Part shown: positions 1 through 8,800 of the stretch, piece by piece | Position numbering within the stretch: the stretch's first letter is position 1 | Layout: every line of letters starts with the position of its first letter | From: Psychromonas sp. MB-3u-54 | GTDB lineage: Bacteria > Pseudomonadota > Gammaproteobacteria > Enterobacterales > Psychromonadaceae | Assembly: GCF_002836415.1 (NCBI RefSeq) | Contig: NZ_PJBP01000084.1 | Coordinates: forward strand, 1-64,000 | Direction of reading: 5' to 3' | DNA length: 64,000 nucleotides | Made by a program: the position numbers and the translations under genes | Notes under the pieces: generated by a model | Told to the model about the DNA's origin: nothing | What the model saw: the letters and a program-made list of their open reading frames with translations, nothing else | The model's database searches: none

Positions 1-52
1 GAATCAAGTCGTGGTTTGCATTGCTAACACGACCTGTCTTTATTCGTTATCT
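1..52 (-). other. Partial attC-like site (window edge)
   Basis: On the minus strand this follows the sulfotransferase stop. It shares the string ACACGACCTGTC and flanking bases with the better attC-like site at 47757-47811, and has the same paired arms (AAGTCGTG and CACGACCT). The outer core GTTATCT at 46-52 does not fit the RYYYAAC consensus and the other core lies outside the window, so this is suggestive only. Confidence 0.35.
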
Positions 53-67
53 ATATATGCGATTGAT

Positions 68-976
68 TTAGCGCGGTGAAATTTCACCCGTAGCGAGCCA
101 AGAAGCACATTCAGGATCCAGCTCTTGTGCTGCCCGATCTTCGTATTTATAAGACTCTTCTGCGCTGAGAGTATCCCGCCAGCGACCATTAGTTCCTTTA
201 TGAATGAAGGTTTGTGCACCGCCATTCCAAAAAGCACCACCAAGGGGGACGCTTTTTGCGGCATTTTCTTTCATATATTCGAAACTGCAATGGCGTAGTA
301 TGGACTCCCATTTGTCTTCATCAATCGGGGTTCCGAGGAATTCTGCTAAGCGGCGAATTTCTCCGGGCATATCGTTTTTAAGATTCTCGAAATGCAAAAA
401 ATAGACATTTGGTAAATTTCTGATTGCCCACCAAGATCGAACATTTTCCCAAAATGGCCACCAGGGGTGCCCGTTTTGATCAAGCCAATGATGATAATAC
501 TGGCTTATTGAACCCGATGGTTTGTCAATGGCGGATCCGACTCGACCGGGAGTGTCATTTAAAGCTTCATACCAGGCCTGATTAGCAGTGGAGTGATGAT
601 TGAACATACTCCATAGAACATCGCGCCCGTCGCGACCGATATAAACGTACTTAGCCTTTTCAGAAAAGGTCAAGGCATCAACGGGTAGGTGTGTTTTCAG
701 AAATCGTCGATGAGTTTGTGCCTCGACCATCGGCAGTTTTACCTCTTTGGGCGGCACTCGCAGATCTAGCCATGGGGACATTTCAGCCACTTCCAGTCCT
801 TCTTCACCATTGAACAAAAGCTGAGAGATAATCTGTTGTACCCAGGTTGTTCCTGATTTGGCGTAGGTTGAAATAACAATATCATCGTCTCTAAAATTAA
901 GATCATTCCAGATTGTAGAATCAAAATGATGATTATGGAGTTCTCGCGTTTTAATGGGTTTGGCAGTGTTATTCAT
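68..976 (-). CDS. Sulfotransferase (PAPS-dependent)
   Basis: Probable cytosolic sulfotransferase, moving a sulfuryl group from PAPS to an alcohol, amine or phenol acceptor; the acceptor cannot be told. Seen: 5'-phosphosulfate loop STYAKSGTTW (residues 36-45), candidate catalytic histidine in KTHLP (about 96), 3'-phosphate motif GRDGRD (about 114-119) and the C-terminal KGTNGRW loop (about 263). The 302-residue length is normal for a single-domain enzyme. The ATG is preceded by GAGAAG. There is no operon partner; the next gene upstream is more than 300 bp away. Such enzymes are uncommon in gammaproteobacterial cores, and the attC-like 3' flank hints at acquisition. Confidence 0.9.
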   Translation of the reverse strand: MNNTAKPIKTRELHNHHFDSTIWNDLNFRDDDIVISTYAKSGTTWVQQIISQLLFNGEEGLEVAEMSPWLDLRVPPKEVKLPMVEAQTHRRFLKTHLPVDALTFSEKAKYVYIGRDGRDVLWSMFNHHSTANQAWYEALNDTPGRVGSAIDKPSGSISQYYHHWLDQNGHPWWPFWENVRSWWAIRNLPNVYFLHFENLKNDMPGEIRRLAEFLGTPIDEDKWESILRHCSFEYMKENAAKSVPLGGAFWNGGAQTFIHKGTNGRWRDTLSAEESYKYEDRAAQELDPECASWLATGEISPR

Positions 977-1305
977 AAAAACTTCTCACTTTTATAGTTA
1001 AAGATCTATGACGAGGCTGTAGAACAGCCTGCCGGTGTAAAATACAGCTCACATTAATTTACATTATATGCATATTATTTTGTTTTTAATAACAGACGGC
1101 TTAAATTGAGTGATATATCGGTTTATTGAGGCTGGGGTATTTGAGATGAGCGCTTTGTCCTTGCCTTCTCTAATCTCTATCTTATAAATCAGGCTGTACA
1201 TCTGCCACTGTGCACTTGCCCGCTAAGCGTGAATTTATTACTTCGTTTATTCAGCGCAACTTTACTGACTGTCTTCTTCTTTCTTTTAGTGACGTTATGT
1301 GTTTA
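977..1305. other. Intergenic, no gene seen
   Basis: No supported gene. The minus strand carries TTCTACAGCCTCGT (1010-1023), found again upstream of the small gene ending at 44817, where it runs into CGTTATATAC. Minus-strand CACATAAC just below 1300 almost mirrors GTTATATG at about 2381, as the ends of an integron cassette would. These are weak signals. Confidence 0.4.
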
Positions 1306-1827
1306 TTATTTTAAATTGCCAATTTTTGAAATATATTGGCCCTTGGATTGCCTGAAATATATATTGCACTGAGTCAGGTTAAATTCACCCTTTTTGAATT
1401 CCACATATGGGTTTAATTCCACATAAATATCAACAGCATTAGGTTGTGATGATCGAGTCAAATTTTGAATGTCATTGTAGATCTTATATTTTTCTGCGAT
1501 AAATATATGACTATTAACAATCTCAGGATTTGTCCATGGCATTCTAAGGATCAGATCAGATTTACAATTCGAAGCGCTAATTGGGAATTCAGATTTTTTA
1601 AGCCTAATTTCAAACTGACCACCATTAATTATAAATTGTTCACTTGTAAATGAATCAATATAAGTGATTTTTTCTTTAGTCAGTGAATACTTTAAATGGT
1701 AATAGGCGTTATTGTTTGTTATTGAGGTAACCACACTTGGACTTATCGCGTTACACGCACTGATAAATGAAAGCCCCCACAACATAAAAAGAAAATGAAT
1801 TATTTTATGACACTTAATATTTGGCAT
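1306..1827 (-). CDS. Hypothetical lipoprotein
   Basis: A 173-residue protein of no family I recognise. The N-terminus is a lipoprotein signal: basic residues, a hydrophobic stretch and the lipobox ISAC, with the modified Cys at about residue 25. The mature part is polar and aromatic with scattered Lys, and two further Cys (near SNCKSD and TQCNIYF) that could form a disulfide. It starts 17 bp after the stop of the upstream minus-strand gene, so the two are probably co-transcribed. It is likely anchored in the outer membrane, role unknown. Confidence 0.7.
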   Translation of the reverse strand: MPNIKCHKIIHFLFMLWGLSFISACNAISPSVVTSITNNNAYYHLKYSLTKEKITYIDSFTSEQFIINGGQFEIRLKKSEFPISASNCKSDLILRMPWTNPEIVNSHIFIAEKYKIYNDIQNLTRSSQPNAVDIYVELNPYVEFKKGEFNLTQCNIYFRQSKGQYISKIGNLK

Positions 1828-1844
1828 AGCAAATTATCTGACAC

Positions 1845-2327
1845 TCAAGCTGTAGTACCAATAACATATTTATTCCATTTTTCAATATATTCATGGGGCA
1901 CTCCCTTACCTAATGGCGTGTTATAATACTGCTTCCAATACCTTGCTTGTGCAGCAATATCACCTGCTTTAGGTAATGCTGCAGAAACTCTCATATAATG
2001 AACCCGCGCCATAGCTGTCGCATATTCATCATTGCTTTCCAACTCATCAATCTTATCCGCATTAGCATTCGACAGAAAAGAAAGAACATCGTTCGCTAAC
2101 GCTTGACGATATTTCAAATAGTTATTCCAAATATCATTATGCGTAGATGGCTCCATCTGAAAATATCCTTTAGCAGGTCCTCCTTCAACTTGCCTTCTAT
2201 ACTTAAAATTTAAGCTTTCTTGAACAGCGGTTCCTAAAAGAAGCTCTTCCGCAGCTACGTTTTTCTCTCCCAATCTAGCCAAAACGGGCCGTATAACCGC
2301 CTCTCTAAAAATTTGTGCTTTATTCAT
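1845..2327 (-). CDS. Phage-type protein, lysozyme/transglycosylase-like
   Basis: A 160-residue protein resembling a small family found in phages and prophages. Landmarks are an N-terminal helix with RPVLARLG, then GTAVQES with a glutamate (about residue 38) where lytic transglycosylases have their catalytic acid, then GPAKGYFQMEPST, which looks like the GxxQ segment of that fold. There is no signal peptide, so it would act in the cytoplasm, with a holin, or as a virion part. No other phage gene is near, so it is probably a stray or cassette-borne gene. It overlaps nothing and is followed by the lipoprotein gene. Enzyme activity is inferred only. Confidence 0.55.
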   Translation of the reverse strand: MNKAQIFREAVIRPVLARLGEKNVAAEELLLGTAVQESLNFKYRRQVEGGPAKGYFQMEPSTHNDIWNNYLKYRQALANDVLSFLSNANADKIDELESNDEYATAMARVHYMRVSAALPKAGDIAAQARYWKQYYNTPLGKGVPHEYIEKWNKYVIGTTA

Positions 2328-3081
2328 AGTACTCCCCTGTTGATGATCATTGTTGTTCTAATAGGACTGACATATAACGCTTTTACAGGCATCACTATCC
2401 ACAAAAAACCGAACTACCTATCTCACCTTAAATAATCAGAGCAATATCTGCTTAATCTCAAATCAACAGACGCCATGCAGATTGAAAGTACCCTTTCATT
2501 GAGCAAAGCTCAGACTTGAAGCCCCTTGCCATATTTTAGGAGAAAAATTAGAATAGCGTTAGCTAGCCTGCGGCGTGAGTGTCAAGGGTGGCGGTGAACC
2601 AACCAACAAATATCAACTAAAAAATGTCGCCATTTAGCGGTTATCTGCACTTAGCATCACCGCTTGATACACAACAGTTATCTGTCATTGAAGGGGCAGG
2701 AAGACCAACCAATATTGCAGGTCCATGGCTATTAGCTGAAAGCTGAGTTTGTAGTAAAGATCAATCCACGCTAACAACGGAACGCTTACGTGAAAATATA
2801 AAAGGCTTAATCAAGGCGATTAATAGAAAATAATGGCCGTTCATTCGAGCTGGCTACTTGGTATTTATTACCTGGTCAAATATACTGCGTTCAAGCGCAT
2901 TATATGCATTAAAAAGCGCCGGCGTATGCGCTGCAATCTATGAACAGGTACGTAGAAGATATTCCTATAACAAACCGAATAGAACAGGATAGAAAACGAA
3001 AAAATTCACTTTAGCGACTTAATTAAGTCCTAATATCATAATGTTAACGTCCCTTTTTTCACCTAAAAATGTAATTATAAT
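2328..3081. other. Intergenic with decayed mobile DNA
   Basis: Holds (a) about 90 bp (2366-2455) similar to 58976-59075, next to another orphan gene; (b) a Y1-transposase scrap at about 2463-2525; (c) a 69-codon plus-strand frame at 2624-2833 broken by a TGA at 2744, starting MSPFSGYLHL, of no family I recognise. The rest (2834-3081) shows nothing beyond AT-rich spacer before the next gene. Confidence 0.5.
2463..2525 (-). pseudogene. Y1/IS200-like transposase scrap
   Basis: The minus strand reads FKS in one frame, then ALLNERVLSICMASVDL after a shift. This matches the conserved core [23 protein letters not shown] of Y1-type (REP-associated) transposases, read much more completely at 57220-57965. 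Only about 20 codons survive, with a frameshift. Confidence 0.55.
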
Positions 3082-3831
3082 ATGACCTCAAAACTGCAAT
3101 ATTCCTGTATTTATTTTCCTGTTTTTCTGGTGCTGTGGATTGGCTTATTTTTAGACAGCAAACCCGTGGCCGAGCTAATCGAATACAGCCAATGGCTAAC
3201 TAACGGTGTTGTTTTTGTGTGCTTTTTTTGGGTTTATAAAAAAGTAAGCAGGAAAATAAAGACCTTAATGATTTACGGCACAGGTCTGGCTTTTTTAGGT
3301 GAAATGTTTTTTTCAGTCCTGCTGGGGATGTACGAATATCGATTAGAGAATGTCCCTATTTATGTCCCTTTAGGACATAGCTTGATCTACGCTGCCGTTT
3401 TCTACATTCACAAAGAGAAGATTGTTCAAACAAATAAGGCGCTTATTACATCCATTCTTTATTGTGCAATGATCATTTATTCAAGTCTTTGGCTGGTCTT
3501 AGACCAAGATATATTGGGCTTTTTATGCATGTTATTGGTCGTTTTGTTTCTGAAGAAAAAAACAGCTAACAAACTGTTTTTCCTTATCATGTTTTTCATG
3601 ATTGTATATTTAGAGCTGATAGGCACCTATTACGCTTGCTGGGTATGGCCCAGTACCTGGTTTTCTAAAATACCTTTTATCACCAGCAGTAATCCGCCCA
3701 GTGGCATCAGTGTGTTCTACTTTGGTTTTGATCTTGGTTGCCTTTGGATTTATAAAACCCTAAATGCTCAAAAGTGGCAAAGAATGAAATCCCTTAGGAA
3801 AATACGAGCGACTAAGGGTGTGACTGCGTAA
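3082..3831 (+). CDS. Uncharacterised integral membrane protein
   Basis: A 249-residue protein with about seven hydrophobic segments and a basic C-terminal tail (KWQRMKSLRKIRATKG), so the C-terminus is likely cytoplasmic. Conspicuous conserved-looking patches are GEMFFSVLLGMYEYR, PLGHSLIY, and YYACWVWPSTWF followed by NPPSGISVFYF. The Glu, Tyr, His and Trp residues sit inside or at the ends of helices, which suggests an enzyme or small-molecule binder rather than a plain channel. I do not recognise the family. It stands alone, with no co-directional neighbour. Confidence 0.7.
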   Translation: MTSKLQYSCIYFPVFLVLWIGLFLDSKPVAELIEYSQWLTNGVVFVCFFWVYKKVSRKIKTLMIYGTGLAFLGEMFFSVLLGMYEYRLENVPIYVPLGHSLIYAAVFYIHKEKIVQTNKALITSILYCAMIIYSSLWLVLDQDILGFLCMLLVVLFLKKKTANKLFFLIMFFMIVYLELIGTYYACWVWPSTWFSKIPFITSSNPPSGISVFYFGFDLGCLWIYKTLNAQKWQRMKSLRKIRATKGVTA

Positions 3832-3997
3832 TGAGTAAATGAAGTTGCCCGGCTTAACAGCCTTCGAACTGCGTCTTCATTTTCTCTTATTCGCAAAAAC
3901 GTGAACTTATTCGCCCCTTTATTCACTGTAATCGAGTTCAATTGTGCCAGCCGTTTGCTGTCATGCCAACAATCTTAGGTGGCTTTTTTCCTCTCTA

Positions 3998-5326
3998 TTA
4001 AATATCTTTTAAGGCAATATTAGATGGAGAATTTTCAATAGCAGTCTTAAATTTATCAACCGTTTCTTTTAGTTTATTTAATTCGTCGGAATTTATAATT
4101 GGAACAGCATCAATACCATGTTGATCTAATACGTCCAGAACATAAAAAATCGTCAGAGATTCCGGATCGCGTGCCGGTTGGTAAAACAGGGTATTGGGAT
4201 CATTTAATTTAACCTCAACCAACAGACCTGCTTCAGTTAATTCAAACAGGATCTGACGTACCAGCCGGACGGGTAATTCCAAAAAATGTGATATTTGATC
4301 GGCATGCCAGGGTTTTTCTCCCTTACAAAAGTTTTTAACACTTAATTGCACGATGTATAAGGAAATTAATCGCTTAAATGAATGGCTGGTTTTGAGACAA
4401 TCCGGTTCAAATTCATAGGTTTCCACATTTTGTTCCGCAAAGGAAACCTCTGCGCCTAGCAGGACAATCAACCAACTCATCTGCAGCCACACTAAAAATA
4501 GCGGTAAGGCCGCAAAGCTTCCGTAAATGGCACCATATTTTAAGACTCCCACCTGAAAGGTAATATAACCCCATTGAACAACCTGATAGGTGGTCCCTGC
4601 AATAATCCCCCCTAAAAGACCTGCCTTAAAGTTTACTTTGGCATTAGGAATAAAAATATAAATAAAAGTAAATACAGTCCAAATGACAGCATAAGGCAGA
4701 ATTTTAAGACTAGTAATAATAAGCGGCACAATCGGCCCAAGAAAGGACAATTTTTCCACCAGAAGTGTCACTTGGCTAGTAATAATGACGGTAGCACTGC
4801 TGGATATAATTAATAAAATAGGGCAAATCAACATAATAGAGACATAATCGCTAAACTTTCTTGCAAAAGTTCGACTTTTTTTGATCCCCCATATTTCATT
4901 AAACGATTCTTCTATCTGACCTAATACTTTGATGACGGCCCAAAATAACACCACAGTACCGATCCCGGCAATAATACCTCCTTGGGTATTTTCAAGCATC
5001 GCCTGAGAAAACCCAATCAGTTTCTCAACAACCTCTTCCTGCCCCTGCAGGTTATCAAATAATAATGTTTCTAATTTTTTCTCAAAGCCAAACCCTTTGG
5101 CAATGCCAAAAGCCATTGCTGCAACCGGCACCATGGATAATAAGGAGTAAAAAGTTAAGGCCGAGGCCCGCAGCATGCATTTATCTTCTGCAAAACCACG
5201 AACAGCCAAAAGGATAATACGAAGTTGACGAAGGCCAAACAATTTCACTCCCGAGAGCTGGTTAGCCCGAATCCGCCAAATATCCGTTTCAATAAAATTA
5301 ATGAACTTGGTTATCAATGATTTCAT
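3998..5326 (-). CDS. YihY/virulence factor BrkB family protein
   Basis: Inner-membrane protein of the YihY/BrkB family, once wrongly labelled RNase BN. The start at 5326 is chosen because AAGGAT lies just upstream; an open frame continues 33 codons further without a ribosome site. Seen: LRASALTFYSLLSMVPVAAMAFG typical of the first membrane helix, GGIIAGIGTVVLFW, SRTFARKFSDYVS, the hydrophobic pair around GLLGGIIAGTTYQ, then GSFAALPLFLVWLQMSWLIVLLGAEVSFA. About six TM helices are followed by a cytoplasmic tail of about 140 residues that resembles a winged helix (LELPVRLVRQILFELTEAGLL). Transport function is unproven in the family. Confidence 0.88.
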   Translation of the reverse strand: MKSLITKFINFIETDIWRIRANQLSGVKLFGLRQLRIILLAVRGFAEDKCMLRASALTFYSLLSMVPVAAMAFGIAKGFGFEKKLETLLFDNLQGQEEVVEKLIGFSQAMLENTQGGIIAGIGTVVLFWAVIKVLGQIEESFNEIWGIKKSRTFARKFSDYVSIMLICPILLIISSSATVIITSQVTLLVEKLSFLGPIVPLIITSLKILPYAVIWTVFTFIYIFIPNAKVNFKAGLLGGIIAGTTYQVVQWGYITFQVGVLKYGAIYGSFAALPLFLVWLQMSWLIVLLGAEVSFAEQNVETYEFEPDCLKTSHSFKRLISLYIVQLSVKNFCKGEKPWHADQISHFLELPVRLVRQILFELTEAGLLVEVKLNDPNTLFYQPARDPESLTIFYVLDVLDQHGIDAVPIINSDELNKLKETVDKFKTAIENSPSNIALKDI

Positions 5327-5810
5327 TAATAGATCCTTATTATAAAAGTTTAGAAAATATGACACTTTAAGGCCTTTGCTGAGTATAGGAGAATAAATGC
5401 CTTTTTGATTTAGCAAGCAATACACTCTGTGTACATTCAGCCAGTTGAATCAAAGTCTTATAAGAATCACTCATGCGAATATACAGTTTTTACTCTATTT
5501 TCGTTTAGGCTGCACATTTCGAAACGCCTGCAAAATAAAAACCAATAGAAAAGCTGGAAAGCCAATCTTTTTCTTAAAATTCTATGTTAATAAAAAATGC
5601 ATCTTATCGCCAAATATAATCGGGTATTTGTGCTATTACGCCATAAAAAAATTTAGAGGGTTAAGTTAAATAATGAGGATTTTAAGGAATGACACAATCA
5701 GCAGCGCGGCTTAACTCACCTTTTAATAAAAATACTATTTTATAGCGGGTGTAAAGGGATGAACCCTCCAACCCATTACCGGACTTTGTCTCTTAATAAA
5801 TACGATTTTT
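5327..5810. other. Intergenic, nothing recognised
   Basis: AT-rich spacer between two minus-strand genes. A 74-codon plus-strand frame at 5445-5669 lacks a ribosome site and family resemblance and was not called. No terminator with a U-tract, repeat or RNA gene was recognised. Confidence 0.4.
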
Positions 5811-6539
5811 TTATTTGTTTTTATCTTTAATTCTGCCACCAATATTATCCAGTAAGGCATAGAAAATATCGACAGCATATCCTAAGACAAAGGCAAGTGA
5901 GCCTAGTTCTATGCCTATTCCATTACCTGTGCCAAGCACACTTTCTCCTGATCTTAATAAACCAGGAAAAAGTACAATTGTACCACCTGCCAGAACTCCA
6001 AGACCCAAGCGTATAAGTTGAGAAGGAATAAACGCAGGATCGAACTCACGCGTTGTTAATCTTTCTTGCGTGACTCTCAGTAGAAAAACACAAGTACCTA
6101 AACCCGCCGCACAGAAAGGGATGATAATTTTATTTATTTCAAGCAGATTTGTAAGGTTAACAATCAAAAGACAAACGAAAATTAAGGTGATTGTTGATAG
6201 AAAAAGTAAATATTTACCTACCGATGTGCAAAAGACGGCGTGAAAAAAACCTCGACCATGAATGCGTGTCGCAACCAAGGTTCGCGCTGTGACACTTTTG
6301 GTGATTTTTTCCAGAAGAGCATATTGATTGATAAAACTAATTTTTTCTTCAGGCTTTAATTTTGGATAATCTTCTGACCAGCATAAGAACTGGCCTATAT
6401 TAATTTCTTCGGGAATAATTATTTCATAATCATGTTCGATAACATAGCGCGCCAGGTGCCAGGCATTGCTGGAAAGAATGCGTTGCTCTTCCTTAGTTTC
6501 AGCTTCGGCTCTCTCTGCCTTTTTTGTCGTTACCTCCAC
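5811..6539 (-). CDS. Multi-TM hypothetical membrane protein
   Basis: A 242-residue protein with a charged N-terminal half (about residues 1-105; helical, rich in Glu/Lys, with QFLCWSEDYPKLKPEEKISF) and four hydrophobic segments in two pairs (about 108-128, 137-155, 178-196, 208-228). The tail is basic (GGRIKDKNK). I do not recognise the family. A soluble sensor joined to paired membrane helices resembles membrane effectors in conflict systems. It lies downstream of the pYEATS-like gene on the same strand, but about 170 bp and a possible palindrome separate them, so co-transcription is uncertain. GAGG-type bases precede the ATG. Confidence 0.65.
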   Translation of the reverse strand: MEVTTKKAERAEAETKEEQRILSSNAWHLARYVIEHDYEIIIPEEINIGQFLCWSEDYPKLKPEEKISFINQYALLEKITKSVTARTLVATRIHGRGFFHAVFCTSVGKYLLFLSTITLIFVCLLIVNLTNLLEINKIIIPFCAAGLGTCVFLLRVTQERLTTREFDPAFIPSQLIRLGLGVLAGGTIVLFPGLLRSGESVLGTGNGIGIELGSLAFVLGYAVDIFYALLDNIGGRIKDKNK

Positions 6540-6662
6540 AACGCATCCTCCTAATAATATTTTGAATATTCCAATACAGTACCCAAAACAAGATGGGATC
6601 AGGTTTGAATTTGTATCTTAATTTTATGCCAGTTTAAATTCTTTTATTCTTAAGCTGACATA

Positions 6663-6707
6663 CCAACGCCTACCATCAGCCGCGCGCGCCTTTGCTGCGT
6701 TTGTTGG
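6663..6707 (-). other. GC-rich palindrome, weak attC-like candidate
   Basis: Outer arms CCAACGCC and GTTGG (with TTT) bracket a GC-rich core containing CATCAGCC and GCTGCG that can pair imperfectly. It sits directly after the stop of the pYEATS-like gene and could be a folded attC-like site or a terminator lacking a U-tract. Core boxes do not fully match RYYYAAC/GTTRRRY. Confidence 0.3.
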
Positions 6708-6711
6708 CCAT

Positions 6712-7059
6712 TTATACTTGCACATACTCATTTTTGTCAGAAGGCAGAGTATACTCAAGGTAGTAATCCATCTTTATAATCTCTCCTGAATGCAGGTGTA
6801 TTGCGACTTTGATATTAAACATGCCCCATGTCCAAAAAGTGATAGAGAAGTTATTCGGCCTGTTCCGAGAGTTTCTGTTTTGTTTTTTAAAGGTTGGATG
6901 CAGCGCATATTCAACAAACTCGATTTCATCTAGCGCTCTCTCTGAGCCATCAACCCACACGCCAAGATGAAAATGCATTTTTCCTTTCTCATTGAATTGC
7001 TTATATTTTATTTTTCCATCGATATTTCTAATCACATTGCTCTTTATTGTGTACAGCAT
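6712..7059 (-). CDS. Prokaryotic YEATS-like domain protein
   Basis: A 115-residue single-domain protein, predicted as an all-beta immunoglobulin-like fold. The sequence follows the bacterial YEATS (pYEATS) pattern: HFHLGVWVDG, LDEIEFVEYALHPTF, a basic loop, then FSITFWTWGMFNIKVAIHL and a closing strand. Eukaryotic YEATS domains read acyl-lysine. Bacterial ones have been predicted to act as sensors in conflict systems beside membrane effectors; this is family knowledge, not tested here. Its ATG overlaps the end of the SLATT-like gene by one base, so the two are translationally coupled and very likely partners. There is no signal peptide. Confidence 0.65.
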   Translation of the reverse strand: MLYTIKSNVIRNIDGKIKYKQFNEKGKMHFHLGVWVDGSERALDEIEFVEYALHPTFKKQNRNSRNRPNNFSITFWTWGMFNIKVAIHLHSGEIIKMDYYLEYTLPSDKNEYVQV

Positions 7060-7667
7060 CAGAAATCCCCTCTATCGATAATGGGTTGAAAACCATCAAT
7101 ACCATCAACTTCCTCTGGAAGCAGGTCATCGTCATCGGCTTCATCGGGCACGGCGTGATCTATCATTACCATGTTCTCAAAATTAAACCGCTTTGATGCT
7201 TCTTGCGCTGCTGCTAGAAATTGATCTGGATCTATACAGGGTAATGAAGTATATGAAATTAATTTGTTATTTATTTTTGCAAGATAACTTTCCGGACTCT
7301 CTATTAGTTTGCTAGCGCTAACAGCCCATAAATACTGGTATAAATCTGACTGTAAATCTTCTAGCAACTTGGAATTTCTCCATGCTTCATTGGCGTTCGA
7401 CTCCCACTGAAACGCTTTATCCATAACAGCAAGCACCCCAGTCATAAATCCCGCGATACCGGTTATATATTTAGTTGGGTCTTCGCCAAGAAATGAGAGT
7501 GATGAGGCACCGGTTAAGACACCACCTATAACGGTTCCCCATTTTAGATAATTCGCACGATTACCAATGGACTTATGATCAGAGCGATAGGCTAATCGCC
7601 AGCGCTCCATCTTTATCCATGCTTCTTTTGATCGTGCTTTCAGCGATACAAACTCATGAGTATTCAT
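7059..7667 (-). CDS. SLATT-like two-TM effector protein
   Basis: A 202-residue protein with an amphipathic N-terminal helix (WIKMERWRLAYRSDHKS), two close TM helices (about 43-64 and 68-88) joined by GEDPTK, then helical WESNANEAWRNSKLLEDLQSDL and an acidic C-terminal tail (DEADDDDLLPEE). This layout matches SLATT domains, two-TM proteins predicted to form membrane pores in nucleotide-signalling and other defence systems. A strong ribosome site GGAGGTGAT lies upstream. It overlaps the pYEATS-like gene by one base. No nucleotide cyclase or SLOG gene is near, so the trigger would have to come from the YEATS partner or elsewhere. Confidence 0.6.
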   Translation of the reverse strand: MNTHEFVSLKARSKEAWIKMERWRLAYRSDHKSIGNRANYLKWGTVIGGVLTGASSLSFLGEDPTKYITGIAGFMTGVLAVMDKAFQWESNANEAWRNSKLLEDLQSDLYQYLWAVSASKLIESPESYLAKINNKLISYTSLPCIDPDQFLAAAQEASKRFNFENMVMIDHAVPDEADDDDLLPEEVDGIDGFQPIIDRGDF

Positions 7668-8002
7668 CGCATGATCACCTCCATATTATTTTGGCTAATA
7701 CCTCAAACACTGCTGCGTAGGTTGGTGCAGTTTTTTTTGTAGCAAAAACCACGACAACACGCGGGCTGCAACTTATCGTTTAACCATCTATTTATGCACC
7801 TATTTATCTTTATTATAAATAGGTGGAACATGCTTATGTTGGTTACGAATATTGATTTGTTATATTTTTTAACAAGACGTTCGAGCCAGTAGAAGTACTC
7901 CATTTCATAACACATACTCACGCAGCATCGGCTATCTATAAAATCAGTGAGAAAGGAGTTTAAGCACATTCCATCATTAACTTTAGGCTGAGGAGCTTAA
8001 AA
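7668..8002. other. Upstream region of SLATT/pYEATS pair
   Basis: Probably contains the promoter of the minus-strand pair. An 88-codon minus-strand frame (7703-7969) starting MCLNSFLTDF is Cys-rich with no family resemblance and is probably spurious. No clear promoter boxes could be fixed by eye. Confidence 0.35.
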
Positions 8003-8110
8003 ATGAAAGAATACATTATTGATGATGTTGCAGATTTAACAGGCATTGATTGGGCAGATACTAAACATGATATTGGTGCAAAAAAACAACCATGCGACCC
8101 CTTTTTCTAA
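8003..8110 (+). CDS. Possible 35-residue small protein
   Basis: An ATG with a strong upstream GAGGAG opens a 35-codon frame starting MKEYIIDDVADLTGIDW and ending CDPFF. The acidic start resembles a truncated N-terminus rather than a finished small protein, so it may be the remnant of a longer gene. I cannot name a family. The downstream sequence is repeat-like and non-coding. Confidence 0.3.
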   Translation: MKEYIIDDVADLTGIDWADTKHDIGAKKQPCDPFF

Positions 8111-8127
8111 CCGCCAAGCATGGCCAT

Positions 8128-8219
8128 TAAAGAAGCCAGATATGTGTCGATAGCACTTTATTTCACTGTATTACCGTTAGGGATAGTATTTTAATGATTT
8201 ATTTAACTCAATTATTTGC
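8128..8219 (+). repeat. Dispersed repeat, copy 1
   Basis: Shares AAAGAAGCC, TTTATTTCACTG, ATTACC, TTAGGG and GATTTATTTAACTCAATTAT in the same order with 49638-49719. This copy has about 15 extra bases after the first block. Neither copy has a sustained reading frame. Origin unknown. Confidence 0.6.
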
Positions 8220-8800
8220 GAGGTGCTATTCAGACAGCTCACCATCAACTAATAAGCAGAATTTTTCTCATAAATAGCAAACAAATATGGAAGAGTATGA
8301 TGCTAAATTCTTACGATCTTTTTCTGCCAAAATTATCAAGACACCCATGTTAAAAACTAATCGACTATTCGCCTCCAACTATTCACTATTCACTATTCAC
8401 TATTCACTATTTAAAATAACAGCAGACTACTGTTTGCAAAAATCAGCTGTTATATTTTTGTTATAAAGCTAGCTATCTATGTATGTATGATGTTCGACCT
8501 CTAATTTTAAGCTATTCTAATCGCTTTATGGGTAAATTCCTGTACAAAGACTTATGTCTATTGATCGTATTGCCCCCCCCTTTCAGCAACAAGGCCGGCG
8601 CGCTTAATGATGATTTCGCACCGATAAGATTGAAAAAGCAGCTTATGGTTTCCTTTAACTGAAACACACTTTACAGTGCAAAGCCCATGACGACAGATGC
8701 CGGAGGTCCTAACAATCTAAAGATAAAACACGTAATCTATACTTCAATGGTGGGCGGTTTATTGGTGTTCGCTTAACTCACAAAAAGGGACTTTATCCAT
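8220..8800. other. Intergenic, low information
   Basis: Non-coding. Contains four tandem ATTCACT heptamers (about 8381-8408) and a run of eight C (8573-8580). The ATG of the phosphoesterase gene at 8801 is preceded by AAAAAGGGA, a fair ribosome site. Confidence 0.4.

Noticed and set aside
5445-5669. 74-codon plus-strand frame in the gap after the BrkB-type gene
   Set aside because: No ribosome site, no family resemblance, and biased composition of non-coding AT-rich DNA.
7703-7969. 88-codon minus-strand Cys-rich frame
   Set aside because: No ribosome site or family pattern; lies in the presumed promoter region of the SLATT gene.
8379-8410. ATTCACT heptamer repeat as a CRISPR-like or regulatory array
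   Set aside because: Only four units of 7 bp with no spacers; a simple slippage repeat.
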